64,000 nt of DNA from NCBI GenBank assembly GCA_947179485.1, contig OX359246.1, positions 5,394,001 to 5,458,000 of the forward strand, read 5' to 3'. Both the position numbers and the translations under genes were made by a program. The DNA comes from Allacma fusca. Lineage: Eukaryota; Arthropoda; Collembola; Symphypleona; Sminthuridae. Numbering within the stretch: the first letter of the stretch is position 1; every line of letters begins with the position of its first letter. Shown here in pieces: positions 11,479-22,232 of the stretch. Below the pieces are notes generated by a model. That model saw nothing but the letters and a program-made list of their open reading frames with translations. It searched no databases and had not been told where the DNA came from.

Positions 11479-12545
11479 ATGGAAATGGATCTGAAAGCAT
11501 TGGATATCATGACAAAAATTAGGGAATGCAAGACTTACTTGAGGGCGAGGTTGAGGCAAATTGAAGAGGATAACCAGCACTTGTTGCTGTGTGATGATGT
11601 CGAAAATATTCACTTTTGGCTCACGCTTACTCAGGAGGTTCGAGCGGATTGGTAAGTTTTTTATAATCTCGTAAAATCTCGTTTTGGGTTTCTTGAATTA
11701 TTTTACATTGACGTTGCTATTAGTATTTATGGCGTGGACACCCTGGAAATTGCTAATCAAGATATAGTTAACATGGCCCGAAAGTATCCCGTAGATGAGG
11801 TGGTATTCTTATATATTATTAATGCTTCGTAATCTTGACAAGTGCAAAATCTGGAGCTCTTAAAATAGTTTTCCTGCTACAAATGTTTCAGTATTCTGCG
11901 CTTTATATTTGAGTATTCTAGAATTTTTGTTGTAGTTGTGAACTATATGTTTTGTGATTTAGGTTCTTGATCGAGAACATGACCTTTCAGATGATAAAGA
12001 TTTGGTGTCTGCCTCAGATACACGGCTCAAGAAGAGTAAATCTCGAAATAAAAACGTTTCTAATCAAGATCCAGCATCTCCAGACGTACTGTGCACGCCA
12101 GAGATTTTCGGTAAATAATCGGTAATTACAATCTAATGAAGTAAATAAGGTATATACCAGATACTTTCGTTGTAAAATGTACTTTACAAACTTGCGATTT
12201 GGGTGTTTGACCATCAAACGGAATTTGAAATGTAATTTGATGTGCTTTGAAGGATTAGTCCCTTATCCACTGGGTGCTCGTAGTCACCCTATTGAGCAAC
12301 AACTTCAAGCTGAAGTTGATCAAAATAGTTGGTGTCATTGGAAATCGGGTTTGCCGGAAAAATCATTAGGATGTTACGGAGAAGTCTTTGGTAGGCAAAA
12401 TGTCTCTCCCCAGGAAATTAACTCTCGTATTCCGATGGTAGGACGTGGTCGAGCCCGCAGCTTTCGGATTCCCGAGCTAGATGTTGGAAATGTCTACAGC
12501 AGGCAATTTAAAAATCCTAATAACGGGTATCCTTGTCCGGATTAG
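11479..12545 (+). CDS. Four-exon gene of unknown function inside the 7-kb hAT element
   Basis: Exons 11479-11651, 11724-11799, 11963-12110 and 12253-12545 total 690 nt (229 codons plus stop) and keep frame across all junctions. Donors are TG|GTAAGT, GAG|GTGGTA and TTCG|GTAAAT; acceptors are CTATTAG, GATTTAG and TTTGAAG. Exon 1 encodes a charged helical start (MEMDLKALDIMTKIRECK). Exon 3 is acidic then lysine-rich. Exon 4 is Gly/Arg-bearing (PMVGRGRARSFRIPE) and ends NGYPCPD. A further 5' non-coding exon is likely, since an acceptor-like TTTTATAG lies just before the ATG. No family is recognised. Its place between hAT ends suggests passenger capture or an engulfed host gene. Confidence 0.6.
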
Positions 12546-13480
12546 TCGTGTAGAAACAATCGTCAAACCAAGTCTCGCGATTCAGATAAACAGTACACTG
12601 GATTTAAATCGGTGGAGGAAGGTCTCAGTACGAATTTTGATTAATTTTAAACGAATTTCCACATAGTACCACATCCTTCGCCGGCGGAGTTGCGGCGTGA
12701 AATTCCCCACAATAATTAATAATTAAGTCAGTGTATTATAAGGAAGTCATATTCCGGTTGTTGGAAAATACGTAATTAAGTAACGAACGAATCTGGCTAG
12801 AGATCCAATTAATTCGAAATTATTATTTTAAGAAAAATATAAGTTGAAAAAATTGATTTAAAAATTGAACAAAAGGCTTTGAACAAGAGCATTATTCGTG
12901 TTTGCATAATAAAAGTGATTCTAAGCAATAACCACATATTTCCATTATTGGAATGATTGATTATTATGTTGTTGCATTCTATAATGGCGTTTCGCACCTT
13001 TAAGCACGTTCTTATCACATGATATTTCAGCAAAGGCTCATAATCTGAATTACCGTTTAGAGAATATCCGGATTTTGTTTTTAAAAATGTCTCAAAAAAC
13101 CTGTGAAAACATTGGAAGAACGAGGCAATAATATTTAGATAAGTATGTTCTTACGTGTCGGCTTGTGCCTATAGGTTATGGTGTTGAATATACACACTTT
13201 GGCTCCGTATATTTCATTGAATATAACACTTCGCCCCTTAGTAACTGCACTTTGTTAATGCTAGCCGTATGTATGACATGAACTTCATCCAAATACAACC
13301 ACATGTACAATTTTTGAGATGATTTTCACTGGTGTTACTACGGATACCGATTAATTAGAATGAAACAATGCGGTGACTACATATAAATAAAATTGACGAA
13401 TCTAAAATCAAAATCTTAAATACTCAGTCACTTTATTATTCATTATCACCCCAAAGGTTCTAAAGACCAGTTTATTCAAC
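12546..13480. other. Spacer between the two spliced genes
   Basis: AT-rich with no supported gene. A TATA-like ACATATAAATAA near 13380, about 100 bases upstream of the next ATG, could serve the small membrane-protein gene. Confidence 0.3.
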
Positions 13481-13823
13481 ATGGTGTCCAACACAATGGA
13501 GCTGTATAGCTTGTACATAAATAGAACTCTTAATAGAACAAGAACTATTTTCAACACTAATTTATTATTGAAAAACTATACTGAATCTATCGAGAATGCA
13601 GACGAGTGGCCTAGTTGGTGGTAAGGATAAGTATTTTGAACTCATATAATATTAATAATTCTGGTTTGATTAGTGTGCACACTCTTGAAAGTTTTTTTAT
13701 AATAGGGCCTGTGCAATTGCAGTATTCTTGGCACTGCTAATTCTAGTGCTGTGGTGTGTGCATGAAAGTTGCAAGCCTAAGCGTTTGACGCGACCAGAGT
13801 CAATAAGTGAGACTGAGTGCTGA
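13481..13823 (+). CDS. Small two-exon single-pass membrane protein, 85 aa
   Basis: Exon 1 is 13481-13620 with donor TTGGTG|GTAAGG. The intron, 13621-13705, is 85 nt and ends TTTATAATAG. Exon 2 is 13706-13823. The join restores a Trp codon. Residues 1-47 have three N-glycosylation sequons (NRT, NRT, NYT). Residues about 48-64 are a clear transmembrane helix (ACAIAVFLALLILVLW). A Cys/basic tail follows (CKPKRLTRP). This implies an extracellular N-terminus and no cleaved signal peptide. Size and layout recall KCNE-type accessory subunits, but I see no family-specific motif. An AATAAA lies at 13912-13917. It sits inside the 7-kb hAT element and is too short in either exon to show as a long ORF. 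Confidence 0.6.
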
Positions 13824-14125
13824 TGCTGTGGCGTTATGAAATGCCTTCTGTTACATCCCTTATAGTTTTATTTCGTTAAAAGATTATTTTATTATTATTT
13901 TATCATAAACGAATAAAAGAAATTTTTAATTATTTGAATTGAAATAAGTTTTATTTAATTTTACAAAATAAGCTACAGAAAAGATAAAAAACAGAAAGAA
14001 GTACCGAGGAGTTTCTATTACTGATCCCAATATCCAATCTTTCTAAAAGAGTACCGTTTAAAGTGGCAAGATTTGACTGTGAATTTTGCATTTTTTAAAT
14101 GTTACTCTTGTACGGAGAGATATTA

Positions 14126-14950
14126 CAGTAAAACCTGTATATAGTGGTTTCTCTAGGGAACTAATATTTGACCACTATGTACAGTGACCACTATACTCAG
14201 TATAGTGGTCATGGACCACTATATAGGGTGCATACATTAAATGAATATTTTAACGCGTTTAAGAAGACATAATTGAAACGGTCGCATTTTTTTACCTAAT
14301 CACTAATTTTTGACCGTTTAAAATTTGTCAATGTGTGGTAGCAAGATATTCTGTATAACGATAATTCGATATAGTAATTCTAAATATTGTTTTTGAATAC
14401 GATGTAAAATAGCTACCAACTATCGTAAAATTACTTTATTATTGACGCTGGCAGATTCTCCTCAAATATAATTTAAACAAATATAATGTTTCTTCTTCCA
14501 AGATTTAATCCAACCATTGCTTGCTGGCTATCCTGCCTACCACTTTCACTTTGAGATTTTCCAATAATTCTAATATTCTCTTTTTTCTTGAAACGGAAAT
14601 CAAAGTGTTTTTGAACTGTGCGTGGTATGGAGGTATGGCACCGGGAATATGCTTTATTTAAGAAACCGTAATCTAGAATAATCTTAGAAATCTATAGAAA
14701 TTATGAGCAACGATTTCGTGTGCACATGGTTTTTAATGCTGACCACTGTATTCAGAGTTCGAAGCATGCATTTCGTAATGAATGGACATAAGCCCGGGTC
14801 CATTATTGACAGGGGACCACTATAGAGAAAACCACTGTATACAGGGTTAACGTAATGTTAAAACATAGGGCGCGTGACGGGGACACATGATACTGGTCAC
14901 TGTGAACAGGAGACCACTGTATAGGTGGTCACTATATACAGGTTTTACTG
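14126..14950. mobile_element. pogo-like non-autonomous DNA transposon
   Basis: The ends are CAGTAAAACCTGTATATAGTGG and its near reverse complement CACTATATACAGGTTTTACTG, flanked by TA on both sides. Further inverted GACCACTATA/TATAGTGGTC words lie inside both ends. TA target and CAGT-type tips fit pogo/Tigger elements of the Tc1-mariner group. No transposase frame is visible. It is nested in the 7-kb hAT. Confidence 0.7.
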
Positions 14951-15399
14951 TATTCACATTTGTTTAAACGGTATATTCCCAATTTGCAAATAATTTTTCT
15001 GTCCCAACATACTCTACCATCACATCCCGAAACATTGTATATGCACACACTGTGCACATTTTATATAATTACATATAAATATATTTAATTATGTATACAT
15101 AAATCAATAAAAATCCAAATGAGACAGCTGGTATCTGTACTACACAGCATTTTGCTTCAAAGACAACTTAATTTCAAATTGTTACAATATAAAAAATACT
15201 GTTGATCTTTGGAATTGGCCTTCAACCAGCTTCTTATTTCATATTAGGTTTCTGACTTTCCTTTGTAATTTTCTCTCAATACATTAGATTGATTGTTCAA
15301 GTTTCATTGGTGCCAACAGTGGACAATATTATTAGGAAAATTAAAATCCAAAAATTTGTATGGAAATTCTATCGTACTATAAAATTTTGAATTTAAATC

Positions 15400-15496
15400 T
15401 TAAAATATTGATTTAAATCAAAAAAATCGGATTTAAATCAAATAAATCTGATTTATTTGATTTTTTTCAAAAAAATCAAAGAAATCAGCAACCCTG
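15400..15496. mobile_element. Orphan hAT end with GATTTAAATC words
   Basis: Repeated GATTTAAATC, GATTTATTTGATTT and AAATCAAAGAAATC words end at CAGCAACCCTG (15486-15496), a hAT-type tip. No partner tip was found to the left, so this is probably a truncated insertion nested in the 7-kb element. Confidence 0.4.
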
Positions 15497-15939
15497 ATGG
15501 AGGAAGTTCATTTTACGTCGTTACATACACCAAATCCACAACAGTAAAAATACTTGGCAAGGCATTTTCGGACGCTTTTCCGTCAAAATTGCAAAGACAT
15601 TTTCAAATCCACTGTCAAATTGTACCAATTGTACTATTTTATTTCACTATTCTGCCCAAAATGCCCAATCGCCTTCAAATGAAAATACCCAAAATGCCCT
15701 TGCCTAAAATGCCCTACTGTGCCGCCCTCGCCCTGAAATAAAAATGCCCAAATTGCCGGGCATTTTCAAACCGACATCCCCTACTACACTACTGAAATGG
15801 TTTTGAATTAGGAAAACGTATTTCGCATCCCGGGTCAGACAATAATTGAGCTGACATAATCGGGGACGCACGGACGGACGGAAAGGGGTCTTCTGCTACC
15901 CAACTGACGCTGCATTAAATATTAGTCAGTGAAGATGCA

Positions 15940-15945
15940 AAAAAT
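15940..15945 (-). terminator. Pol III oligo-T terminator of tRNA-Ile
   Basis: On the minus strand a run of six T follows the tRNA 3' end by a few bases, the standard RNA polymerase III stop. Confidence 0.7.
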
Positions 15946-15948
15946 TAT

Positions 15949-16022
15949 TGGCCCATGAGGGGATCGAACCCGCGACCTTCGCGTTATTAGCACGACGCTC
16001 TAACCAACTGAGCTAATGGGCC
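15949..16022 (-). tRNA. tRNA-Ile (AAU anticodon)
   Basis: The reverse complement begins GGCCCATTAGCTCAGTTGG and folds as a complete cloverleaf: acceptor GGCCCAT/ATGGGCC, D arm GCTC/GAGC, anticodon arm TCGTG-CTAATAA-CGCGA with anticodon AAU, and T arm GCGGG-TTCGATC-CCCTC. The discriminator is A. It has no intron. A T6 run lies just downstream (about 15940-15945), a pol III terminator. A degraded relative lies at 62472-62533 in the paralogous flank. Confidence 0.95.
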
Positions 16023-16676
16023 TGATTAAAATTATGTGGACAGAAAGTTACAACAGATTTTGATGTCAATGTTATCAATTCTTTTTACTAATAAGTAATT
16101 ATTTTATTTCAGGACTCTGTTTAGCGTACTACTATTTTCATCTAAATGTATAACTTGCTTGGGTTCCAACAGTCCTGTGAATTTGTTGATGGGCTAGACA
16201 GCCTGTGGATGTATAAATGATCCACTGAACTTCCTGGAATGTATCTTTATACGGTATTTTTTATGGTCTTTTCAAAATCTTGAGGTCCAGCTCATATTTA
16301 GATACTTGATACTGACAACCACTAATAATTAGCCCGATGTCGTCATTAAAAATATCGTATTAAGCAAATTTAATCCTCTTTCGATTCCCTTAATAAATAT
16401 CCAATTTTTGTAGATTTCATTCCTTGCTGCTATACAATCGGAGTAAAGGTATAGTTTCTTGTTGCATTGGACGTTCCAATACACGTACATTCAGCAATTA
16501 ATGGGAATTATTACAGATAATATATATTAAGACTCGGATAAACCGTACATACAATACCACGTTATACGAGGAACTTGGTTTTCATTTAAAAAAAACCGCA
16601 GACATTTTTACTGTTTTATTGAACGGAAACGCATTCAAAAAACATCAAAAGTTAACAATTAACCCTGTACACTGTA

Positions 16677-17515
16677 CAGTGCTCGGCACGGGTATGGGTA
16701 ATACTCGGGTAAACGGGTACGGGTACGGGTATGGGTACTACACGGGTACCGATTTTGTGTACCCGATCAATTTCGGGTACTACCCGGGTACATTTTGTTC
16801 GACTTAAAATTTCGGGTACGGATACGGGTATGGGTACGGGTACAAGGATTTCAAAATGGGTATATACCCACCGGGTACGGGTATAATGGGGTCATTTACT
16901 CATACCCACGACCATTGTACTCGAATATTCGGATACTTTGAGAATTGAGACATTGTGATGAATTTCATACCATCATGCCCATACTTTGGAAACTTTTGTC
17001 CGTATTTTTAGTGTTTCTGAATACATATAGCTTAATGTTAATACTCTTTTAACCTTACAAACAACATACAATAAATGTATTTTAGACTGTAGCTAACATA
17101 TATGCTTTTAGGGAAACATGAATTTCTACTAGTCTAGTTTTTCTACTCTTCAATGAAAATATACAATATCAAATACAGCTCTAGCTAGTCAAAATTACAC
17201 ACTAAGGTATCATGCGTTATTGTACATAACGTACTATACACTGCATTTAGAGAAATCTGGATATAAAGTACCCGAGTACGAGTACGGGTACTACACTGTG
17301 ATACCCGAGTATGGGTTTTCGAGTATTTTTCGGGTACGGGTACAATGCGGGTGCAGGTACATGGTTTGAGATTACATTACGGGTACGGGTATGAAAAATT
17401 TGTACCCGGATACTCGGGTATGGGTACGGGTATAGATACCAGACATTGCAATACCCGCACTTCGGGTACGGATACGGGTACGGGTACCGATTTTTCGTAC
17501 CCGTGCCGAGCACTG
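16677..17515. mobile_element. hAT MITE, GGGTAC word family, copy 1
   Basis: The tips are CAGTGCTCGGCACGGGTA and its reverse complement, flanked by the 8-bp duplication ACACTGTA (16669-16676 and 17516-17523). Both ends are packed with GGGTAC/GGGTAT words. The paralogous site near 34668 (CCTGTACACTACAG) is empty. There is no internal gene; apparent Tyr-Pro-Tyr-Pro ORFs are just the repeats translated. Confidence 0.9.
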
Positions 17516-18561
17516 ACACTGTATTTGACAAAATTTACAAAATTTGCCGTTTAAATCCTCTCAAGCAATGGACAAGTGGAACTGACCCATTTGGATTCCA
17601 CAAAGACGCACAGATTTCACTGTTTGACGCACCACCAATTAAAAATGTTCTATGTTTTGCAAATTGTTTGATGCCAATATAATGGTTTTCTTCAGGCTTT
17701 AAATTTTCTCTGGGGTGCAAAAATTCTCAAAAATACATGGTCCGTAATGCAGTATTTACATCGGCTGCTATTAGTAACTCTAACAGAACCAGTAATGGAC
17801 TCACTCGGAAAATTTTAATCGCCAAGAAAGCACAAAGGATAACTGGCGGTCCTTTGAATTTCTTAAATAAATTCACGAATTAGGATTGGTCATCAGAGAT
17901 GTTATCAAGTTAAATACTATCATGTAAAATTAATAATTAACTTCTGAGCTGCCATTTCGGTCTTTACGATATAAGAAACACTTTCAAAACATTTGGTGAA
18001 ACCGAAGTGTATACACGAAAACCAGAAGGAAAATAATGAATATCTCTTGCATCGTGCAATGCTGAATTTAGCGCTCAAATGTGAATTTTTGGAAAGTAGC
18101 AAGCTAAATAACTTCTCAGGGAACAGTGCTGCCCATTCACTTTCTAGTCTAGTCAATTCTAGTCCACCACGTACACAAGCTGTACTATTCTATTCCTATT
18201 CTATTCATATCTGTGACTTGGCTATTCTAGTCTATTCCTATTCCCTCCAAGTTAAAAAAATCCTAGTCTATTCCAAGTCTATTCACCTATTCATTATACA
18301 CCACAACCAAAAGCAGCTTCAACGAATGTAACGTTGCTGAGAAAGGAAAACTGCGTTTCTTTGAGTTTCCTTGTACAAATCGAAAGGAACTTGCATCACG
18401 CGTGTTAGGTACACTCTTAAAGCATCATTATTACCCAGGTAGCTGAATTGGAAACAGCACTAACAATAAGCTGATAGTTCTGAATCGGAAGTCTGGTTTT
18501 TGAAGGAAGTAAACTTAGAATATTTAACTGAAGTTTTTTCGATGAGCCTGAGATCGTTGAA

Positions 18562-19650
18562 GCAGAGCTTCTACCGGGGACTGGGACGTTCCGTCGGGAC
18601 ACTGGACGGACCGGGACGGGACGACACCTTTCCCCATTAAATTTGGGACGGGCGCAAAAAAAATTGTTCCCATTATATTCGGGACGGGACCGGGACAAGA
18701 AAATTGTCCCCATTGTATTCGGGGCGGGACATGCTTTTTGGTAGTATGTATAACGGGACGGGACGAGCAAGCATAGCAGAACATGGATAACATTCCGGCT
18801 TTTAATGCTCATGAGTAAACTATTCTGTGAGCACTATTTCCCCAACTGTTAAACATTCGGTTTTTGGGTTGTAGAAAATGAAGCTTATTGCTCAAAAAAT
18901 TACTGGTACTTCATAATGGTGTTATGATTAGGATTGTTAGATTTTGACATTATTACGAATAATGACAAGTTATATATAATTATATATATATATATATATA
19001 TTTACAATCATAATTGAACGTAAGTAACCATATACATTATTTGAAAAGGGATTCGAAACTTGAGTGTTGGACTAATTTTGGTGACCGAAATAGAACAGGA
19101 ATAGAATAGTAATAATTGTTGAAATATGGGCCATACATGTACAAAGGGCATACCAAAGTTACTTTTGACCCTCCCTTGGAAAAATCAGAAAATTTTAACC
19201 CCTGGCTCAACCTGAGCCCGGGCCAGGGGTTTCATTTTTTTGGGATTTTGACCCTTCTTGGAAAACACTCACGACTTGTACATGTATGAATATGGCTGTA
19301 ATTTATGCTGCCTTAAGGAGAAATCTTGGAACTACGATTCTATAAATGTATTTTTTATGTTTCTGGTACGAATATGTTTTGTGTGAATTTTTCCTCATGT
19401 TCCGAGTTTCGGTATGGGAATGTCGACAAGTGTTTTTAGGAATTATCTGGACGGGACTGGTATTTTGTTCATATGCCCCGATTTTCGGGACCGGGGACAA
19501 CGTTTTTTTAAACTTTTGGGAACGGGACGGGGATATGGTTTTTTTTCACCGTGTCCCGATTGTCTGGACGGGACTGGGGACAAAGGTTTTGAAAAAATAT
19601 CCAGACGGGACGGGGACGGGACAGGAATTTTGTCCCCAATAGAAGCTCTA
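18562..19650. mobile_element. Nested hAT MITE, GGGAC word family
   Basis: The tips pair as GCAGAGCTTCTA and TAGAAGCTCTA. The direct repeat CGTTGAA flanks both sides (18555-18561 and 19651-19657), with an eighth base mismatched. Both ends are runs of GGGACGGGAC and CGGGACC. It lies inside the TAGTC-word element. Confidence 0.75.
19134..19289. mobile_element. Small palindromic MITE
   Basis: CATACATGTACAA at the left and TTGTACATGTATG at the right enclose about 130 bases that themselves show the pairs TTGACCC/GGGTCAA-like and a GAGCCCGGGCC centre. AATATGG occurs just outside both ends. It is nested two levels deep. Confidence 0.5.
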
Positions 19651-20126
19651 CGTTGAAATACTGGGAGTAGAACCTTGTTCCATGACAAGGTTTGGTTCAT
19701 CCGGCTGTGTCTTGGGATCTACGTTACTAAATTTTTTCGTCTTTATGGTTTTAAAAAATTCAACGGATGATTGCTAAGCTCAGATCTTTTTTGAAAATTA
19801 CTGCTGGCGTGCAAGAAGCTGATGTGGTTTTAATGGCGATTGGCGACAGATCAGCTTTAATCGTGAAATACGTTTTGCGAATGTGGGGAGATTTCTCCCC
19901 GTTTTGGGGGGATATTAATATTAAAAATCTTGTCTTTTGTTACAGCCACACATCAGTTTTGAAATGCCCGAACTCCGATCGTGTAACGAAAATCTAGTTG
20001 TTTGTTAAAGTTCTGGTTAAATCACAGGATGTAAGGGGATCCTGATGAAACTTGGATAAATTGGTAATAAGGATAATTTGGTCAAAAGTGCTTTAATAAA
20101 CGCTAAGTATTTAACGAAATGGCAAG

Positions 20127-20999
20127 TAAAGGCGTGGCCCGCAGGCCGTTCCCAAACCCAACCCGATTGTTACCCGCAAACACGTAACCCGAACCCGCCC
20201 GACCCGAAATTCAACCTATGTAACATCGGCCCGCCCCGTCCAGGCCGAAATTGTTTAGGCCCGCGCCAGACCGCAGCCCGCCGGGTTTCAGCTGACACGG
20301 CCCGACCCAGCTTGCGGGACCCGCGGGGGCCCGCAAATGTTTAGCGAAACGCTATCTGATGCGCTTCTCGGTCGGTCTGCAGTACTTTTAATTCGATTCC
20401 TGAATCACCCTCCTGTCTAAAAAGGGGGTATACCGTAGAAATTGAAAAATAAATATTTTCCAAACCTTTTAAATAATTGTAGCTGGTTTCATTTTTAATT
20501 CATGTCATATTATGTTTTGATATATATATTGTCATTTTCATCGTTAACTAATTGTAAGAAACTGTGATAAGAAATTCGACATGCTTTTGAGTTCAGAGTA
20601 GCAACATGAAAACGTTACAAGTCACATCCACAGCACGATAAGCGCGAAACACGATGAAGCAGAAACTGTAATAGCAAACTGTTACAAAGGCACAAACATG
20701 TGAGCTCAAATGGACGCAAACCAGATAACTCTACTGGGAAAATCCGAAATCTGGAAATTTAAACGTTTTGCGGGTTGCTTGCGGGCCCAAAGTATATTTA
20801 AGTCCAGCCCGAACCCGCCCGCAACCCGCATTATGTGCATAAAGTACAACCCGACCCAGCCCGTTGAAATACTGTAAAAACCCAGCCCGATCCGTAACTT
20901 GCAACATGACAAAGCACTAAACCCAAACCTGCCCATAACCCGCACGGGCGGGTCGGGCCTAAGCCCGACCCGAATTTTTACCCGCGGGCCACGCCTTTA
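20127..20999. mobile_element. Nested hAT MITE, CCCGA word family
   Basis: The tips are TAAAGGCGTGGCCCGC and GCGGGCCACGCCTTTA with the exact 8-bp duplication ATGGCAAG (20119-20126 and 21000-21007). The ends are dense in CCCGACCCG/CGGGTTCGGG words, a GC-rich island in an AT-rich region. No gene inside. Confidence 0.9.
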
Positions 21000-21462
21000 A
21001 TGGCAAGTGTGAGAAGAATTTTCATACAAAAAGAAATAGTACAGCATCGAAATATTATTCTGACATACATTACATAAGTAGGCAGAACTGACAAAATAGG
21101 AAACGGGTTCCTACTTGATAAACGCAAATTTTAGTCGTATGTTTGATTGTGCCCATAGTGCAGTTGAAAGGCTCACAATCCTCCTTAGACGAGGGAATAG
21201 TGCTATCGCACTAGTCAATTCTAGTCTATTCCCTCTATGTTAACATTCTAACTATTCTAGTCTATTCTATTCCTTTTGAATTTGCAGCAAGGCTATTCAA
21301 GTCTAGTCTATTCAATTTGCTCCTACATCTGGGCTATTCTATTCAATTCCCTAGTTTCCTAGTCTAGTCGGACTAGACTAGGGCAGCACTGTCAGGGAAA
21401 ACATTAAGTAGCCTTATGTGTGACCTTTTCTTCGTGGACAATTTGGGGCGGGATAGACGTGA

Positions 21463-21830
21463 TTATCTTCGCTGGACTTCATCTTTAAATAAATATTTAA
21501 ACATTAATTGTCTATCTAACTCATGTGAATAAATATATTCTAAATCAGCAATGATCTGGGTACATCCAGTGACAAGACATTCATCTATCATAATACAATA
21601 CAACACAGCTGCATTAGGATAATGAAATATCCAAACAAGAGGTGCCATGTTATTAGGTTTCATCCTTCCAAATCAGTAAAGGCCAGGTTTTAGCAATTCA
21701 AATATTTCCAAATACTTGTACAAAGTAATTTTGTCCTTAACCTTACTCCACCAAAGATCTGGATGATTAATTTCACTGGTTATAGAACCGAAAAAAGATC
21801 TGCAGATCTCGTAGATCTTGACACTTTCTC
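21463..21830 (-). pseudogene. Ionotropic-receptor-like fragment (IR3)
   Basis: A minus-strand frame matches only the late ligand-binding part of IR2. Its PLVWIFHYPNAAVLYCI parallels IR2 PINWMFYNPNAALLYLI, and a preceding KPGLY parallels KPRLY. A TGA at 21673-21675 interrupts the frame, and both the pore region and the C-terminal membrane helix are missing. It lies directly downstream of IR1 and is paralogous to decayed sequence at about 36500-36610, so it predates the U1/U2 duplication. Confidence 0.55.
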
Positions 21831-22232
21831 AAGCGTACATTACATAATGGAGACCCCTGGGACACCTCGATTATGAAACTTATGTTAAGAATTTAAACAA
21901 CACGTGGTTTCAAAGTTTCAAAATTTTGAAAATATCGAGATCCAAGTTAAAATGTTGCACCTACTACATCAATAACTATACCGTTTTGTGTTTTAAAAAT
22001 TTTAAATCCAAAAACTGTACAATTTGAACCCAAACTAACAAAAAGACTAGCAGCTTCACACTTCTTAATACTTCCAAAAAATTGAATCAATGTCCCGCAC
22101 AAGCTTTGAACGAAAGCGTCGTTGCAAACCCAAATGAGACACATTGATTCTCAAGATGGAAATGGTGTAGTACATGGCAAATTCAAGAGCATGCAATCAA
22201 ATATACCACGTGTTGTGTGTCTTGCGACGTTG

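Larger units (their letters stand above)
8804..15783. mobile_element. 7-kb hAT-type element with AAATGCCC subterminal repeats
   Basis: The left end is TAGGGTATGTCGATT then GAAAATGCCC. The right end, reverse-complemented, is TAGGGGATGTCGGTTT then GAAAATGCCC. Both are followed inward by several copies of AAATGCCC or TTTGCCC. The flanks (8520-8803 and 15784-16130) are contiguous in a paralogous, unoccupied site near 62285, so the 7 kb entered as one unit. The target duplication is imperfect (CTAAACT against CTACACT). It contains a broken transposase on the minus strand, two spliced genes on the plus strand, a pogo-like element and another hAT end. Confidence 0.75.
18124..21391. mobile_element. 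hAT element, TAGTC word family, with two nested hATs
   Basis: The tips are CAGTGCTGCCC and GGGCAGCACTG. The 8-bp duplication TCAGGGAA is at 18116-18123 and 21392-21399. The subterminal words are TCTAGTC, CTATTC and TAGTCTAT. The insert carries two further hAT elements and a small palindromic element. No transposase is seen. An open stretch near 18335-18420 (KLRFFEFPCTNRKELASRV) may be a decayed coding remnant. Confidence 0.85.

Noticed and set aside
16680-16760. Telomere-like G-rich repeat
   Set aside because: GGGTAC/GGGTAT is not the arthropod TTAGG repeat, the array is degenerate, and it is bounded by inverted tips with an 8-bp target duplication.
17247-17531. Tyr-Pro-Tyr-Pro repeat protein (also 31545-31835 and 32704-33003)
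   Set aside because: The frames are translations of GGGTAC/ACCCGT words inside hAT ends on either strand; no codon bias or conserved start.
18335-18420. THAP-domain remnant
   Set aside because: A short FFEFPCTNRKEL stretch resembles part of a THAP domain, but the Cys/His pattern is incomplete and the frame is broken.
18417-18812. Pro/Val/Arg-rich ORF
   Set aside because: It reads through the GGGAC word array of a nested hAT and changes sense across the element boundary at 18562.
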